This document shows, one piece after another, positions 1 through 6,350 of a DNA stretch of 64,000 nucleotides. The notes beneath the pieces are model-generated. The model searched no databases and was not told the DNA's origin. It saw nothing but the letters and a program-made list of their open reading frames with translations. The first letter of the stretch is position 1, and every line of letters begins with the position of its first letter. The position numbers and the translations under genes were made by a program. This DNA comes from Paraburkholderia sp. BL25I1N1. Its GTDB lineage: Bacteria > Pseudomonadota > Gammaproteobacteria > Burkholderiales > Burkholderiaceae. The stretch spans positions 207,223 to 271,222 of the forward strand of contig NZ_PVZB01000013.1 in the NCBI RefSeq assembly GCF_003002025.1, written 5' to 3'.

Positions 1-250
1 CTTCCATGCCGATGTGGTGAATGCACGGCGCCGGCCCGGCGAAATCGGCTTCGTCAGAATCCGATTGCTCATAGTGAATCAACGTCAGGTCCATATAGCC
101 GTCGGTCAGGTGATGCGAAATGTGGTCGCCGTTCTTGCCCTTGCGACGCACCGTATTCACGTGCTTGTAGCCGAACACGTTCTCATAGAACGCGCGCTCC
201 TTCTCGACATCTTCAACCTTGAATGCAATGTGCTTGATGAAATTCGGCAT
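1..250 (-). CDS. VOC (glyoxalase/dioxygenase superfamily) protein, partial
   Basis: The reading frame starts at an ATG (248-250, minus strand) preceded by a GAGGAGAT-type ribosome site and runs off the left edge; 83 residues are visible. It begins MPNFIKHIAFKVEDVEKERA, the usual opening of a vicinal-oxygen-chelate fold: a first beta strand with a metal-ligand-type His (IKHIAFKV), then a helix (VEKERAFYENVFG), and later a second HHIG motif (CIHHIGMEV). These metalloenzymes act on lactoylglutathione, epimerase or aromatic-ring substrates. The substrate cannot be told from the part present. It is transcribed away from the GntR-family gene that starts at 609, so the two may form a regulator/target pair. 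Confidence 0.8.
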   Translation of the reverse strand, partial: MPNFIKHIAFKVEDVEKERAFYENVFGYKHVNTVRRKGKNGDHISHHLTDGYMDLTLIHYEQSDSDEADFAGPAPCIHHIGME

Positions 251-326
251 GGCTCATCTCCTCTGACGTAAGCGCGCGTGGTTGCGCGATGGAGATCAGT
301 CTAGGACGACATCATGCCTTCGTCAA

Positions 327-348
327 TCGAATCATTCGAATGATTCGA
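327..348. promoter_or_regulatory. 22-bp perfect palindrome in VOC/GntR intergenic region
   Basis: The half-site TCGAATCATTC (327-337) is followed directly by its exact reverse complement (338-348), giving a spacer-less 22-bp dyad. TTCGAA units recur in it and extend just past it. It lies about 77 bp upstream of the VOC start codon and 260 bp upstream of the GntR gene, where an operator for the VOC promoter would be expected. That the neighbouring GntR/UTRA regulator binds it is inference. HutC-type operators are usually shorter and contain GT...AC, so another regulator is possible. Confidence 0.55.
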
Positions 349-469
349 ATTAAAAGATCGGTGCGGGTCGACGCCGATTGTCTTCGATCCTCGCGGTTGT
401 TCAGCGCGGCGCCCTGTCGTGGTGATGCATTTGGGTGTCGATCCTGTATCCTTCCGGAATTCGCCATGC

Positions 470-505
470 GGGCCGCGAATCGGGCCGCGAATCGGACCGC
501 GAATT
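470..505. repeat. three tandem copies of a 12-bp unit
   Basis: The unit GGGCCGCGAATC occurs at 470-481 and 482-493. A third copy with two changes (GGACCGCGAATT) lies at 494-505. The array is in the non-coding region between the VOC and GntR genes. The unit length is one helical turn plus about 1.5 bp. No function is evident; it could be a slippage-prone tract or a low-complexity regulatory spacer. Confidence 0.6.
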
Positions 506-608
506 TGCCCGGAAGCGGCGCATGAAACGCGTGCGTTTCGCGGCCATCTCATCGCGCATCGGGTGGCGTTTTCCGATTCCTTTTTTCTTCACTCTGACAC
601 TGACCTGA

Positions 609-1349
609 ATGCCAGGACTTCGTACTCCGGGAGAGCAACCGCTCTATGAAATCGTCCGCGCCGGTATTCTCGAGCGCCTTCGTACCGGCCAATGGACAGC
701 CGGCGACAAGATCCCGACGGAGCCGCAACTAGCCGAGGAATTCGGCGTCGGCATCGGCACGATCCGCCGCGCGGTCGAAGAACTGGTGGCTGAGCGTCTG
801 CTGATTCGCCGGGCAGGGCGCGGCACGATCGTCGCGAAGTTCGCCGACGAACATGCGTTCGACCACTACTTCAGCTTCGTCGATACAGACGGCGAATTAC
901 TGAAAGTCACCGCGCGCCTGCTGCGTTTCGGCAAGGAGCGCGCGAGCTCGGAACTCGCCGCGACGCTCAAGCTCGCGCGCGGCGCACGGCTTGCCACCGC
1001 CGACAATCTTCGGCTGCATGATGACGTGCCTGTCATGCTCGATCGTTTGTGGTTTCCGCTCGACGTGTTCCCGACGCTCGAAGCGGAGATGTTCAAGGCA
1101 CGGCGCGGTTCCATTTATGGCTTTTACCAGGAGCATTTTGGAATCTCAGTCGTGCGCGTGGTGGAAGATCTGGGCGGCGCGGCCGCCGACGAAGAAGTGG
1201 CGCGCGCGCTGAATATCGAAGTCGGTGCGCCGGTGCTGCGCATCGAACGCACGGCCTTCACGTTCAAAGACCAGCCGGTCGAGTTTCGCGTGCGCTTCGT
1301 CGATTCGAGCCGTTGTTCTTACCGGAACGTGCGCGGCTTGCAGGATTGA
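609..1349 (+). CDS. GntR family transcriptional regulator with UTRA ligand domain
   Basis: A 246-residue DNA-binding regulator of the HutC subfamily. Residues about 10-75 form the winged helix (LYEIVRAGILERLRTGQW, then KIPTEPQLAEEFGVGIGTIR as the recognition region, ending RRAGRGTIVAKF). Residues about 95-240 fit a UTRA effector domain, with the typical VLRIERTAF and FRVRFVDSSRCSYR close. The length matches the family. It is divergent from the VOC gene, with a 22-bp palindrome and a 12-bp tandem repeat in between, which suggests control of that promoter. The ligand is unknown. The ATG at 609 has no clear ribosome site but is the first Met of a well-formed domain. Confidence 0.85.
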   Translation: MPGLRTPGEQPLYEIVRAGILERLRTGQWTAGDKIPTEPQLAEEFGVGIGTIRRAVEELVAERLLIRRAGRGTIVAKFADEHAFDHYFSFVDTDGELLKVTARLLRFGKERASSELAATLKLARGARLATADNLRLHDDVPVMLDRLWFPLDVFPTLEAEMFKARRGSIYGFYQEHFGISVVRVVEDLGGAAADEEVARALNIEVGAPVLRIERTAFTFKDQPVEFRVRFVDSSRCSYRNVRGLQD

Positions 1350-1441
1350 GTCGTGTGCGGCCGCCGCGGTGTCTGCCTCGCGCCTGAAAACGCTGCGCGT
1401 CATCAACGGCGACGCCCGCAAGGCAAGGGCGTCATCAAACT

Positions 1442-1475
1442 CGGTCCCGTGCGGCTGGCGGCAAGCACGGGACCG
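1442..1475. terminator. hairpin between convergent GntR and DUF4148 genes
   Basis: CGGTCCCGTGC (1442-1452) pairs perfectly with GCACGGGACCG (1465-1475) around a 12-nt loop. It sits between the 3' ends of two convergent genes (ends 1349 and 1490). There is no strong T tract, so a bidirectional terminator or transcript-end-stabilising stem-loop is likely but not certain. Confidence 0.5.
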
Positions 1476-1489
1476 GCGCGGCATATCGC

Positions 1490-1834
1490 TTATTTGCCGA
1501 AGTACGGGGTGCAGAAGCTGGCCGGACCGATACAGGTCGATTGCATTGCCGTATGCGCCGGTCCGCCGGACGACGTGGCGTTCGCCGGCACACCGCCGTA
1601 GCTCTGCGTTTGCTGATGCGTGGATTGCGCGGCGACTTTTGCTTCGGCGGTCTGGATGTCGGCCGGATAGCTGGCGTCGTCGGAACGCGCCGGGCTATAG
1701 CCGGCCCGCTCCAACTGCACGAGATCGCTGTGGACCTCGGCGCGTGTCACCGGCCCGTTGGATTGCGCGAAGCTGAGCACCGGAGCGGACAGGGCGGCGG
1801 CAGCGAGGGCGAGGCAAACAATAGCTTTCTTCAT
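1490..1834 (-). CDS. DUF4148-type small secreted protein
   Basis: A 114-residue exported protein. It has a Sec signal peptide (MKKAIVCLALAAAALSAPVLSFA, cleavage after the AxA-like end) followed by the short conserved block SNGPVTRAEVHSDLVQLERAGY. That block is typical of the DUF4148 family, which is multicopy in Burkholderia-type genomes and has no assigned function. The rest is low complexity (Ala, Gln, Ser) and ends with two Cys residues. A paralogue with the same block (TRAQVRAELVQLEKAGY) lies at 18937-19251. The start is supported by the signal peptide. Confidence 0.8.
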   Translation of the reverse strand: MKKAIVCLALAAAALSAPVLSFAQSNGPVTRAEVHSDLVQLERAGYSPARSDDASYPADIQTAEAKVAAQSTHQQTQSYGGVPANATSSGGPAHTAMQSTCIGPASFCTPYFGK

Positions 1835-2180
1835 GATTCAGACTCCGAAATAAGTACGAGGGTTGATCGAGGGAAATTCGTTGAATAGCAGCAGCTCATT
1901 CGACGCTACCGGTATTGCGCGGGTCTTTCTTCTCTGAGCGTCTGGAAACCATATTGCGCTTGCGGACCTGACGCGATCCCCACCGGTTCATTACGAAATT
2001 GACATGTTGGGCCTGCCCCCTTCAGGGGTCGGGCGCGCAAAGCGGTCGGCGGCGCAGGCGTTGCGTCATGCATTAATGCATGGCAAGCGTGCAAATTTGT
2101 AAGTTTTCAGTCCCGTTTGCATGGGTCACTATTCGCTCCATCTGCTTTTCCTCTCACCGGTATTTGCAAGGAGCGTCGAC

Positions 2181-3167
2181 ATGACGATGCAAGCCCTCGT
2201 TCTCTCCCAGTACAACGCACCGCTGGAACTCACCACCGTGGCTCGCCCTGAACCGTTGCCCGGCCAGGTGCGGGTGCGTATAGCGGCGGCCGGTCTCAAT
2301 CCGCTCGACACGAAAATCCGCGCAGGGGGCGCCGCTCATGCAAAACATCCGCTGCCGCTGGTGCTCGGCATCGACATGGCCGGCGTGGTCGAGGCGGTGG
2401 GTGCAGGCGTGACGCGCTTCAAAGCGGGCGACGAGGTCTACGGCATGACAGGCGGTGTCGGCGGCATTCAGGGTTCGCTCGCGCAATATGCCGCGGTCGA
2501 CGCGGATCTGCTCGCGCTGAAGCCCGCCAATCTGTCGATGCGCGAAGCCGCCTCTTTGCCGCTTGCGTTCATCACCGCCTACATGGGGCTCGTGGATCGC
2601 GCGAAGCTTCAGGCCGGGCAGACCGTGCTCGTGCAAGGAGGCGCGGGTGGCGTGGGCCACGTGTCGGTGCAACTCGCGCGGGCGCTGGGAGCTCGGGTGT
2701 TCGCGACGGCGAGCGCACGCGATCAGGACGAACTCATGCGCCTCGGCGCCACGCCGATCGATTACGCCGCGCAGAACGTCAACCAATACGTCGCGCAGCA
2801 TACGGGCGGGGCGGGATTCGAGGTGGTCGCCGACACGGTGGGCGGCGCGACGCTCGATGCATCGTTCGCGGCGGTCAAGCATTTCGGCCATGTCGTCAGC
2901 GCGCTCGGTTGGGGCACCCACGCACTCGCACCGCTGTCGTTTCGCGAGGCGACGTATTCGGGCGTGTTCACCCTGCACGCACTGCTGAGCGGCGAGAATC
3001 GGGCGCATCACGGCGAGATGCTGCGCGAGGCGACGCGCCTCGTCGAAGCGGGTCAATTGACGCCGCGGCTCGATCCGCGCCGCTTCGATCTTCGCTCGGC
3101 GGAACAAGGGTACGACGCAATCACCAATCGCAGCGCGCGGGGCAAGATCGTCGTCGATATCGAGTGA
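2181..3167 (+). CDS. zinc-type alcohol dehydrogenase / quinone oxidoreductase family enzyme
   Basis: A 328-residue MDR-superfamily NAD(P)H-dependent oxidoreductase. It has a GroES-like N-terminal half (about residues 5-110, with PGQVRVRIAAAGLNPLDTKI and LGIDMAGVVEAVGAGV) and a Rossmann half with the nucleotide motif GGAGGVGHVSVQLA (about residues 150-165). The C-terminus RSARGKIVVDI is typical of quinone oxidoreductases. The catalytic and structural zinc cysteines of classical ADHs are not visible, which favours a quinone/enone reductase. The ATG at 2181 follows AAGGAG at optimal spacing, so it is preferred to an upstream in-frame Met at 2121. The substrate is unknown. It converges with a LysR gene. 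Confidence 0.85.
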   Translation: MTMQALVLSQYNAPLELTTVARPEPLPGQVRVRIAAAGLNPLDTKIRAGGAAHAKHPLPLVLGIDMAGVVEAVGAGVTRFKAGDEVYGMTGGVGGIQGSLAQYAAVDADLLALKPANLSMREAASLPLAFITAYMGLVDRAKLQAGQTVLVQGGAGGVGHVSVQLARALGARVFATASARDQDELMRLGATPIDYAAQNVNQYVAQHTGGAGFEVVADTVGGATLDASFAAVKHFGHVVSALGWGTHALAPLSFREATYSGVFTLHALLSGENRAHHGEMLREATRLVEAGQLTPRLDPRRFDLRSAEQGYDAITNRSARGKIVVDIE

Positions 3168-3222
3168 CGCCGGCCGCGCGGGTCGGCAATCGTGAGTGAA
3201 TTCAGCGGCGGCCAGACGTCAA

Positions 3223-4092
3223 TTACGTGTTGGCGAGTTTGTCGACGACAACGTCGATCAACGCCCGCAACCGCCCCAGCCGTCGAAGGTCGCGATGGTA
3301 GCCGAGCCACACTTGGCGGCCCGGCGGCGTTTCGCCGAGGTCGATGCGCCGCAGTCCCGGCGTGTTGTCGCCAAGCGCGCACGGCAGCACCGCGAAGCCG
3401 CCGCCCTCGGCACACATGCGCGCCTGGACGCCGCGATTGTTGCTGGCGTACGCGACTCGCGCATTCGGCAGCATGCGGCGAATCCATGTCACGTCGGGCA
3501 GGGCCTCGAAGGCGCTGTCCATCGTAATGAGCGATTGCCCCGCGCCATCGCCGGCCTGCGGCGCCACCAGATCGGCGTGCCCGTACAGCGCGTAGTTCAG
3601 ATCCATGACCTTTCGCTGGATCACGTCGGGTTCGTCGAACGGCGTGATGCGAAACACAAGATCCGCTTCACGGCGCGAAAGACTGTAGCGTCGCGAATCG
3701 GTGACCAACTCGATCGAGAGTTGCGGATGCCGCGAGAGAAACCCGGCGAACACAGGGGTGAGCACATGAATGCCGAACCAGTCCGAGGACGACACGCGCA
3801 GCGACCCCGTCAACTGCTGCGTGGTCCCCGCGAGCGAACGTGTGAACGCGAGCGCTTCTTCCTCCATTCGTTCCGCGAAACTCAACACCGCAGTGCCTTC
3901 GTCGGTCAGTACGAAGCCGTCGGCGGTGCGCTGGAACAGCGCCTGGCCGACCGCGCTTTCGAGCGCACGCAGCCGGCGCCCCATGGTGGGCTGGGTTTGT
4001 CCCAGTTGGCGCGCGGCGGCGCCGAGTGTGCCGCAACGGGCGATCGCGAGAAACACGCGGACATCGCCCCAATCCATTGTCATTTCGTTCAT
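3223..4092 (-). CDS. LysR family transcriptional regulator
   Basis: A 289-residue LTTR. Residues about 8-65 are the winged helix (DVRVFLAIARCGTLGAAARQ, then PTMGRRLRALESAVGQALFQ). Residues about 90-285 are the periplasmic-binding-like effector domain. It resembles the subgroup whose first helix begins WGDVRVFLAI. Nearby in-frame ATGs (4083, 4077) could also be the start, and none has a strong ribosome site. The gene converges with the oxidoreductase at 2181-3167. Its upstream side faces the host-attachment-type gene at 4378. Its targets are unknown. Confidence 0.85.
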   Translation of the reverse strand: MNEMTMDWGDVRVFLAIARCGTLGAAARQLGQTQPTMGRRLRALESAVGQALFQRTADGFVLTDEGTAVLSFAERMEEEALAFTRSLAGTTQQLTGSLRVSSSDWFGIHVLTPVFAGFLSRHPQLSIELVTDSRRYSLSRREADLVFRITPFDEPDVIQRKVMDLNYALYGHADLVAPQAGDGAGQSLITMDSAFEALPDVTWIRRMLPNARVAYASNNRGVQARMCAEGGGFAVLPCALGDNTPGLRRIDLGETPPGRQVWLGYHRDLRRLGRLRALIDVVVDKLANT

Positions 4093-4377
4093 AGCAGGAT
4101 GTGCTCGTGCGACAGGCGGCCTTATCGTACCGAACTTCGCGGTTTGGCGTCGGGCCGAAGCCGAGGACCGCGTCCGCGGCCATCAATATGCTGAAATTCC
4201 TGACTTATCGGACACCAATGTCCGCAAGCCGAGCGAGCGGCGAACTTCACGCCGATGCGATGAATCGTCGAATTGACCTTGGGCGTAGCCGGTCCGAACT
4301 GCTATCTTGAGTGAGTATCGTCGGCACTGTCGGCGAGCGAGCGCCGCGTATGCGCTGGAAATTCTGCTCAGAGGTGC

Positions 4378-4734
4378 ATGATGGTCGAAGTTACCTGGCT
4401 TGTCGTGGCTGACGGAGGTCGCGCGCGCGTTTTCCAGACGCCTGGGCTTAAGCTCGACTTGCAGGAGGTCGAAGTTCTCGTCAACGACGAATACACCGGC
4501 ACGGCACTGACTGAGAAAGACCGCGAGAAATTTGCAAAACGGGTTGCCGCTTATCTGGAAGAAGGGCGGCTCCGTCAACTCTACAATCGGCTGCGGCTCG
4601 CCATGGAGGCGAAATTTCTCGGCATGGTGCGTTCGAATCTGAGTGAGGAAGCGCGTCGAATGATATTCGAGCAGATCAGCGAAGATCTGCTGGCGCTCAG
4701 TAAACAGGAAATCGAGGCGCGTCTGCGTAAGTAG
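4378..4734 (+). CDS. host attachment family protein (baeRF/Host_attach type)
   Basis: A 118-residue protein opening with the hallmark strand TWLVVADGGRARVFQT and containing the conserved FAKRVAAYLEEGR and LAMEAKFLGMVRSNL segments. This matches the family annotated as required for attachment to host cells and now grouped with bacterial eRF1-like release-factor folds. The molecular role is unproven. In related genomes such genes sit among general-stress genes. The neighbours here (small hypotheticals, a DksA-like protein, a Clp ATPase) fit that pattern. Two ATGs are adjacent (4378, 4381). Confidence 0.75.
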   Translation: MMVEVTWLVVADGGRARVFQTPGLKLDLQEVEVLVNDEYTGTALTEKDREKFAKRVAAYLEEGRLRQLYNRLRLAMEAKFLGMVRSNLSEEARRMIFEQISEDLLALSKQEIEARLRK

Positions 4735-4812
4735 AGGGCGGCTGCGCAAAGAGTTCACTGAGCCCGCAAGCGCGTTGCAGGGCCGGATTTGCGGCGTTCA
4801 GGTTTGCCGCGT

Positions 4813-5130
4813 TCAGGAACTGATGTCGGGCCCGTGCGATTTTTCTTCGGCATCGCGGAACCAGTCTTCCGCGCGAGACCGGGCGCTGACCCCGGAGTGC
4901 GGTTGCGGCGTCTCGAACTCACGATCGATGAACCTGCGGCCCCATTCGACCGCGTCTCTGATCGCTTCTTCTTCGGTCAGCCATTCGGGCTGAACGGTCA
5001 TCGGGCGAATATCGACTACCTTACCCGCGCTATTTTTCAGGCTCACGCTCGCGATCCAGGCGCCGAACTTATTGGTCTCGGGGCGCACGACCATCTCGAA
5101 CTCGCCATAGAAGACAGTGGATGCTGGCAT
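4813..5130 (-). CDS. small conserved protein (DUF6566-like)
   Basis: A 105-residue soluble protein starting at the ATG at 5130 (MPASTVFYGEFEMVVRPETN), preceded by GGAGAAAACG. An in-frame extension upstream to 5196 has no ribosome site. It shows alternating beta strands (GEFEMVVRPE, AWIASVSLKN, VVDIRPMTVQPEW), then a helix rich in Glu/Arg (TEEEAIRDAVEWGRRFID) and a disordered tail. I believe it belongs to a small family seen in Burkholderia (DUF6566), but that assignment is from memory. No catalytic motif is visible. It is divergent from the hypothetical gene at 5282. Confidence 0.65.
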   Translation of the reverse strand: MPASTVFYGEFEMVVRPETNKFGAWIASVSLKNSAGKVVDIRPMTVQPEWLTEEEAIRDAVEWGRRFIDREFETPQPHSGVSARSRAEDWFRDAEEKSHGPDISS

Positions 5131-5281
5131 CGTTTTCTCCTTAGCCTGCGTGTCGCTGCTAGCGCCATCATGCCGTAATCCCGGTAGCATGACCATGGTG
5201 GTCGCAAGCTGGCGCGCACGAAACCGCGCACTCGTATGAAGAAACCGTACGTTTAACTCACTTCTGCTAGGGGAGTCGGCT

Positions 5282-5530
5282 ATGGCACAAGAATTTTCAT
5301 ATAGACGGTTTCAGTTCTCCGCGACGATCTCGCCTCTGCAAACAAATCGGGGGATCGTTACGGTCGATGTCACAACCTCGGATGCCGAGCGCATCGCCGA
5401 CCTCGGCACGCAGCGTTTCCTGCACGTGGAAAGATGGGTGGAAAGAAACGAGCCTGCTTTTCTTCAGGTCGTGATCGACGAATGCAAGGTTACCGTCGAC
5501 CATTACGCGGACAACGTCGACGAAAGTTGA
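5282..5530 (+). CDS. small hypothetical protein in stress-gene cluster
   Basis: An 82-residue, mildly acidic protein starting at the ATG at 5282 after a GGGGAGTCGGCT ribosome region. Predicted strands (RRFQFSATIS, GIVTVDVTTS, AFLQVVIDECKVTVDHY) suggest a compact alpha/beta fold. No motif or family is recognised. It is 49 bp upstream of the DksA-like gene on the same strand and probably co-transcribed with it. Confidence 0.6.
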   Translation: MAQEFSYRRFQFSATISPLQTNRGIVTVDVTTSDAERIADLGTQRFLHVERWVERNEPAFLQVVIDECKVTVDHYADNVDES

Positions 5531-5579
5531 CGGCGCCGTCCCAACGTTCAGCGGGCCAATCATACGGAGGGAGAACACC

Positions 5580-5960
5580 ATGTCGAACCAACAGAGCGGC
5601 TTGAGTGACGAGTTCATCGCGCAGCAGCGCAAGCGCCTGGAGGCGCTGCGCCGGGAATTGCTGGGCGGCGAAGCAGAAACGATCGCAGACGATCGAACGG
5701 CTCGGGAGGAGCACGGCGACGAAGCCGAGGAGTATGAGGACGCGGCGCAGGGAATGGCGCAGAATGAAATCAATCAGTCGCTGCACGATGTGAACGACCA
5801 GCGCATTGCGGATATCGGGCGTGCGCTGCAGAAAATCGACGACGGCACTTACGGCCTCTCCGACGAAAGCGGCCAGCCAATCCCGAAAGAGCGGCTCGAG
5901 GTCATGCCAGAAGCGATTCTCACCGTGGAGGAGCAGAGCCGCCGCGAGGCCCGCAAGTAG
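5580..5960 (+). CDS. DksA/TraR-like protein lacking the zinc-finger cysteines
   Basis: A 126-residue protein with the DksA architecture. The N-terminal coiled-coil helices (about 10-85, FIAQQRKRLEALRRELLGGE and DQRIADIGRALQKIDDGTYG) are followed by the region that normally carries a C4 zinc finger. Here the usual CxxC is replaced by LSDESGQPI, and the second CxxC by ILTVEEQ, so all four ligand positions are non-Cys. The flanking consensus (GTYG..., PIPKERLEVMPEA) is intact. DksA-family proteins enter the RNA polymerase secondary channel. Whether this Cys-less form still does is open. It is a probable stress-response modulator upstream of the Clp ATPase gene. Confidence 0.75.
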   Translation: MSNQQSGLSDEFIAQQRKRLEALRRELLGGEAETIADDRTAREEHGDEAEEYEDAAQGMAQNEINQSLHDVNDQRIADIGRALQKIDDGTYGLSDESGQPIPKERLEVMPEAILTVEEQSRREARK

Positions 5961-6350
5961 TGACGACCAGACGAATTAGAGCGCGTCGTCTCGCCGCACG
6001 ATAGCGTCGGCATGTCGGCCCATGCACCCCATCGGAAAAACCAATGTCCCCTTACTCACAATCCACTCATAGAATTCAAGGGCGGTTTATTTAGGTTCGT
6101 TATGCCAATCATGCGGCGACCAGACGCGTAGTGAGAGAGCGCAAGCGCATGCCGGTTGACGCAAGCCGCGCGTGCGTCGCTATCTGTTCGAAAGCGACGC
6201 CCATTTTGAACGCTGAACAGCGAAACATCGGCCTCGCGCACAACCATAACGAAAGGCCGGCGACAGGTTCCGAGCGTTCTCCCCTCACTTGAACGCGTCC
6301 TAAAATCTCTAACAACATCGGATGCCTTACCTCAGAAAGGTGATTTTACG
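5961..6350. other. 390-bp intergenic region upstream of Clp ATPase
   Basis: No convincing gene. The stretch is comparatively AT-rich near 6050-6100. A TTGAAC element (6289-6294) and an AT-rich TAAAAT (6301-6306) lie about 50 bp upstream of the Clp start codon, but at a spacing that suits neither a sigma-70 nor a sigma-32 promoter. A promoter for the Clp gene must lie here but cannot be placed. Confidence 0.4.

Noticed and set aside
6281..6320. Heat-shock (sigma-32) promoter for the Clp gene
   Set aside because: CTTGAA is present at 6288-6293 but no CCCCAT-like -10 follows at 13-15 bp. The only CCCCAT nearby (around 6028) lacks a -35.
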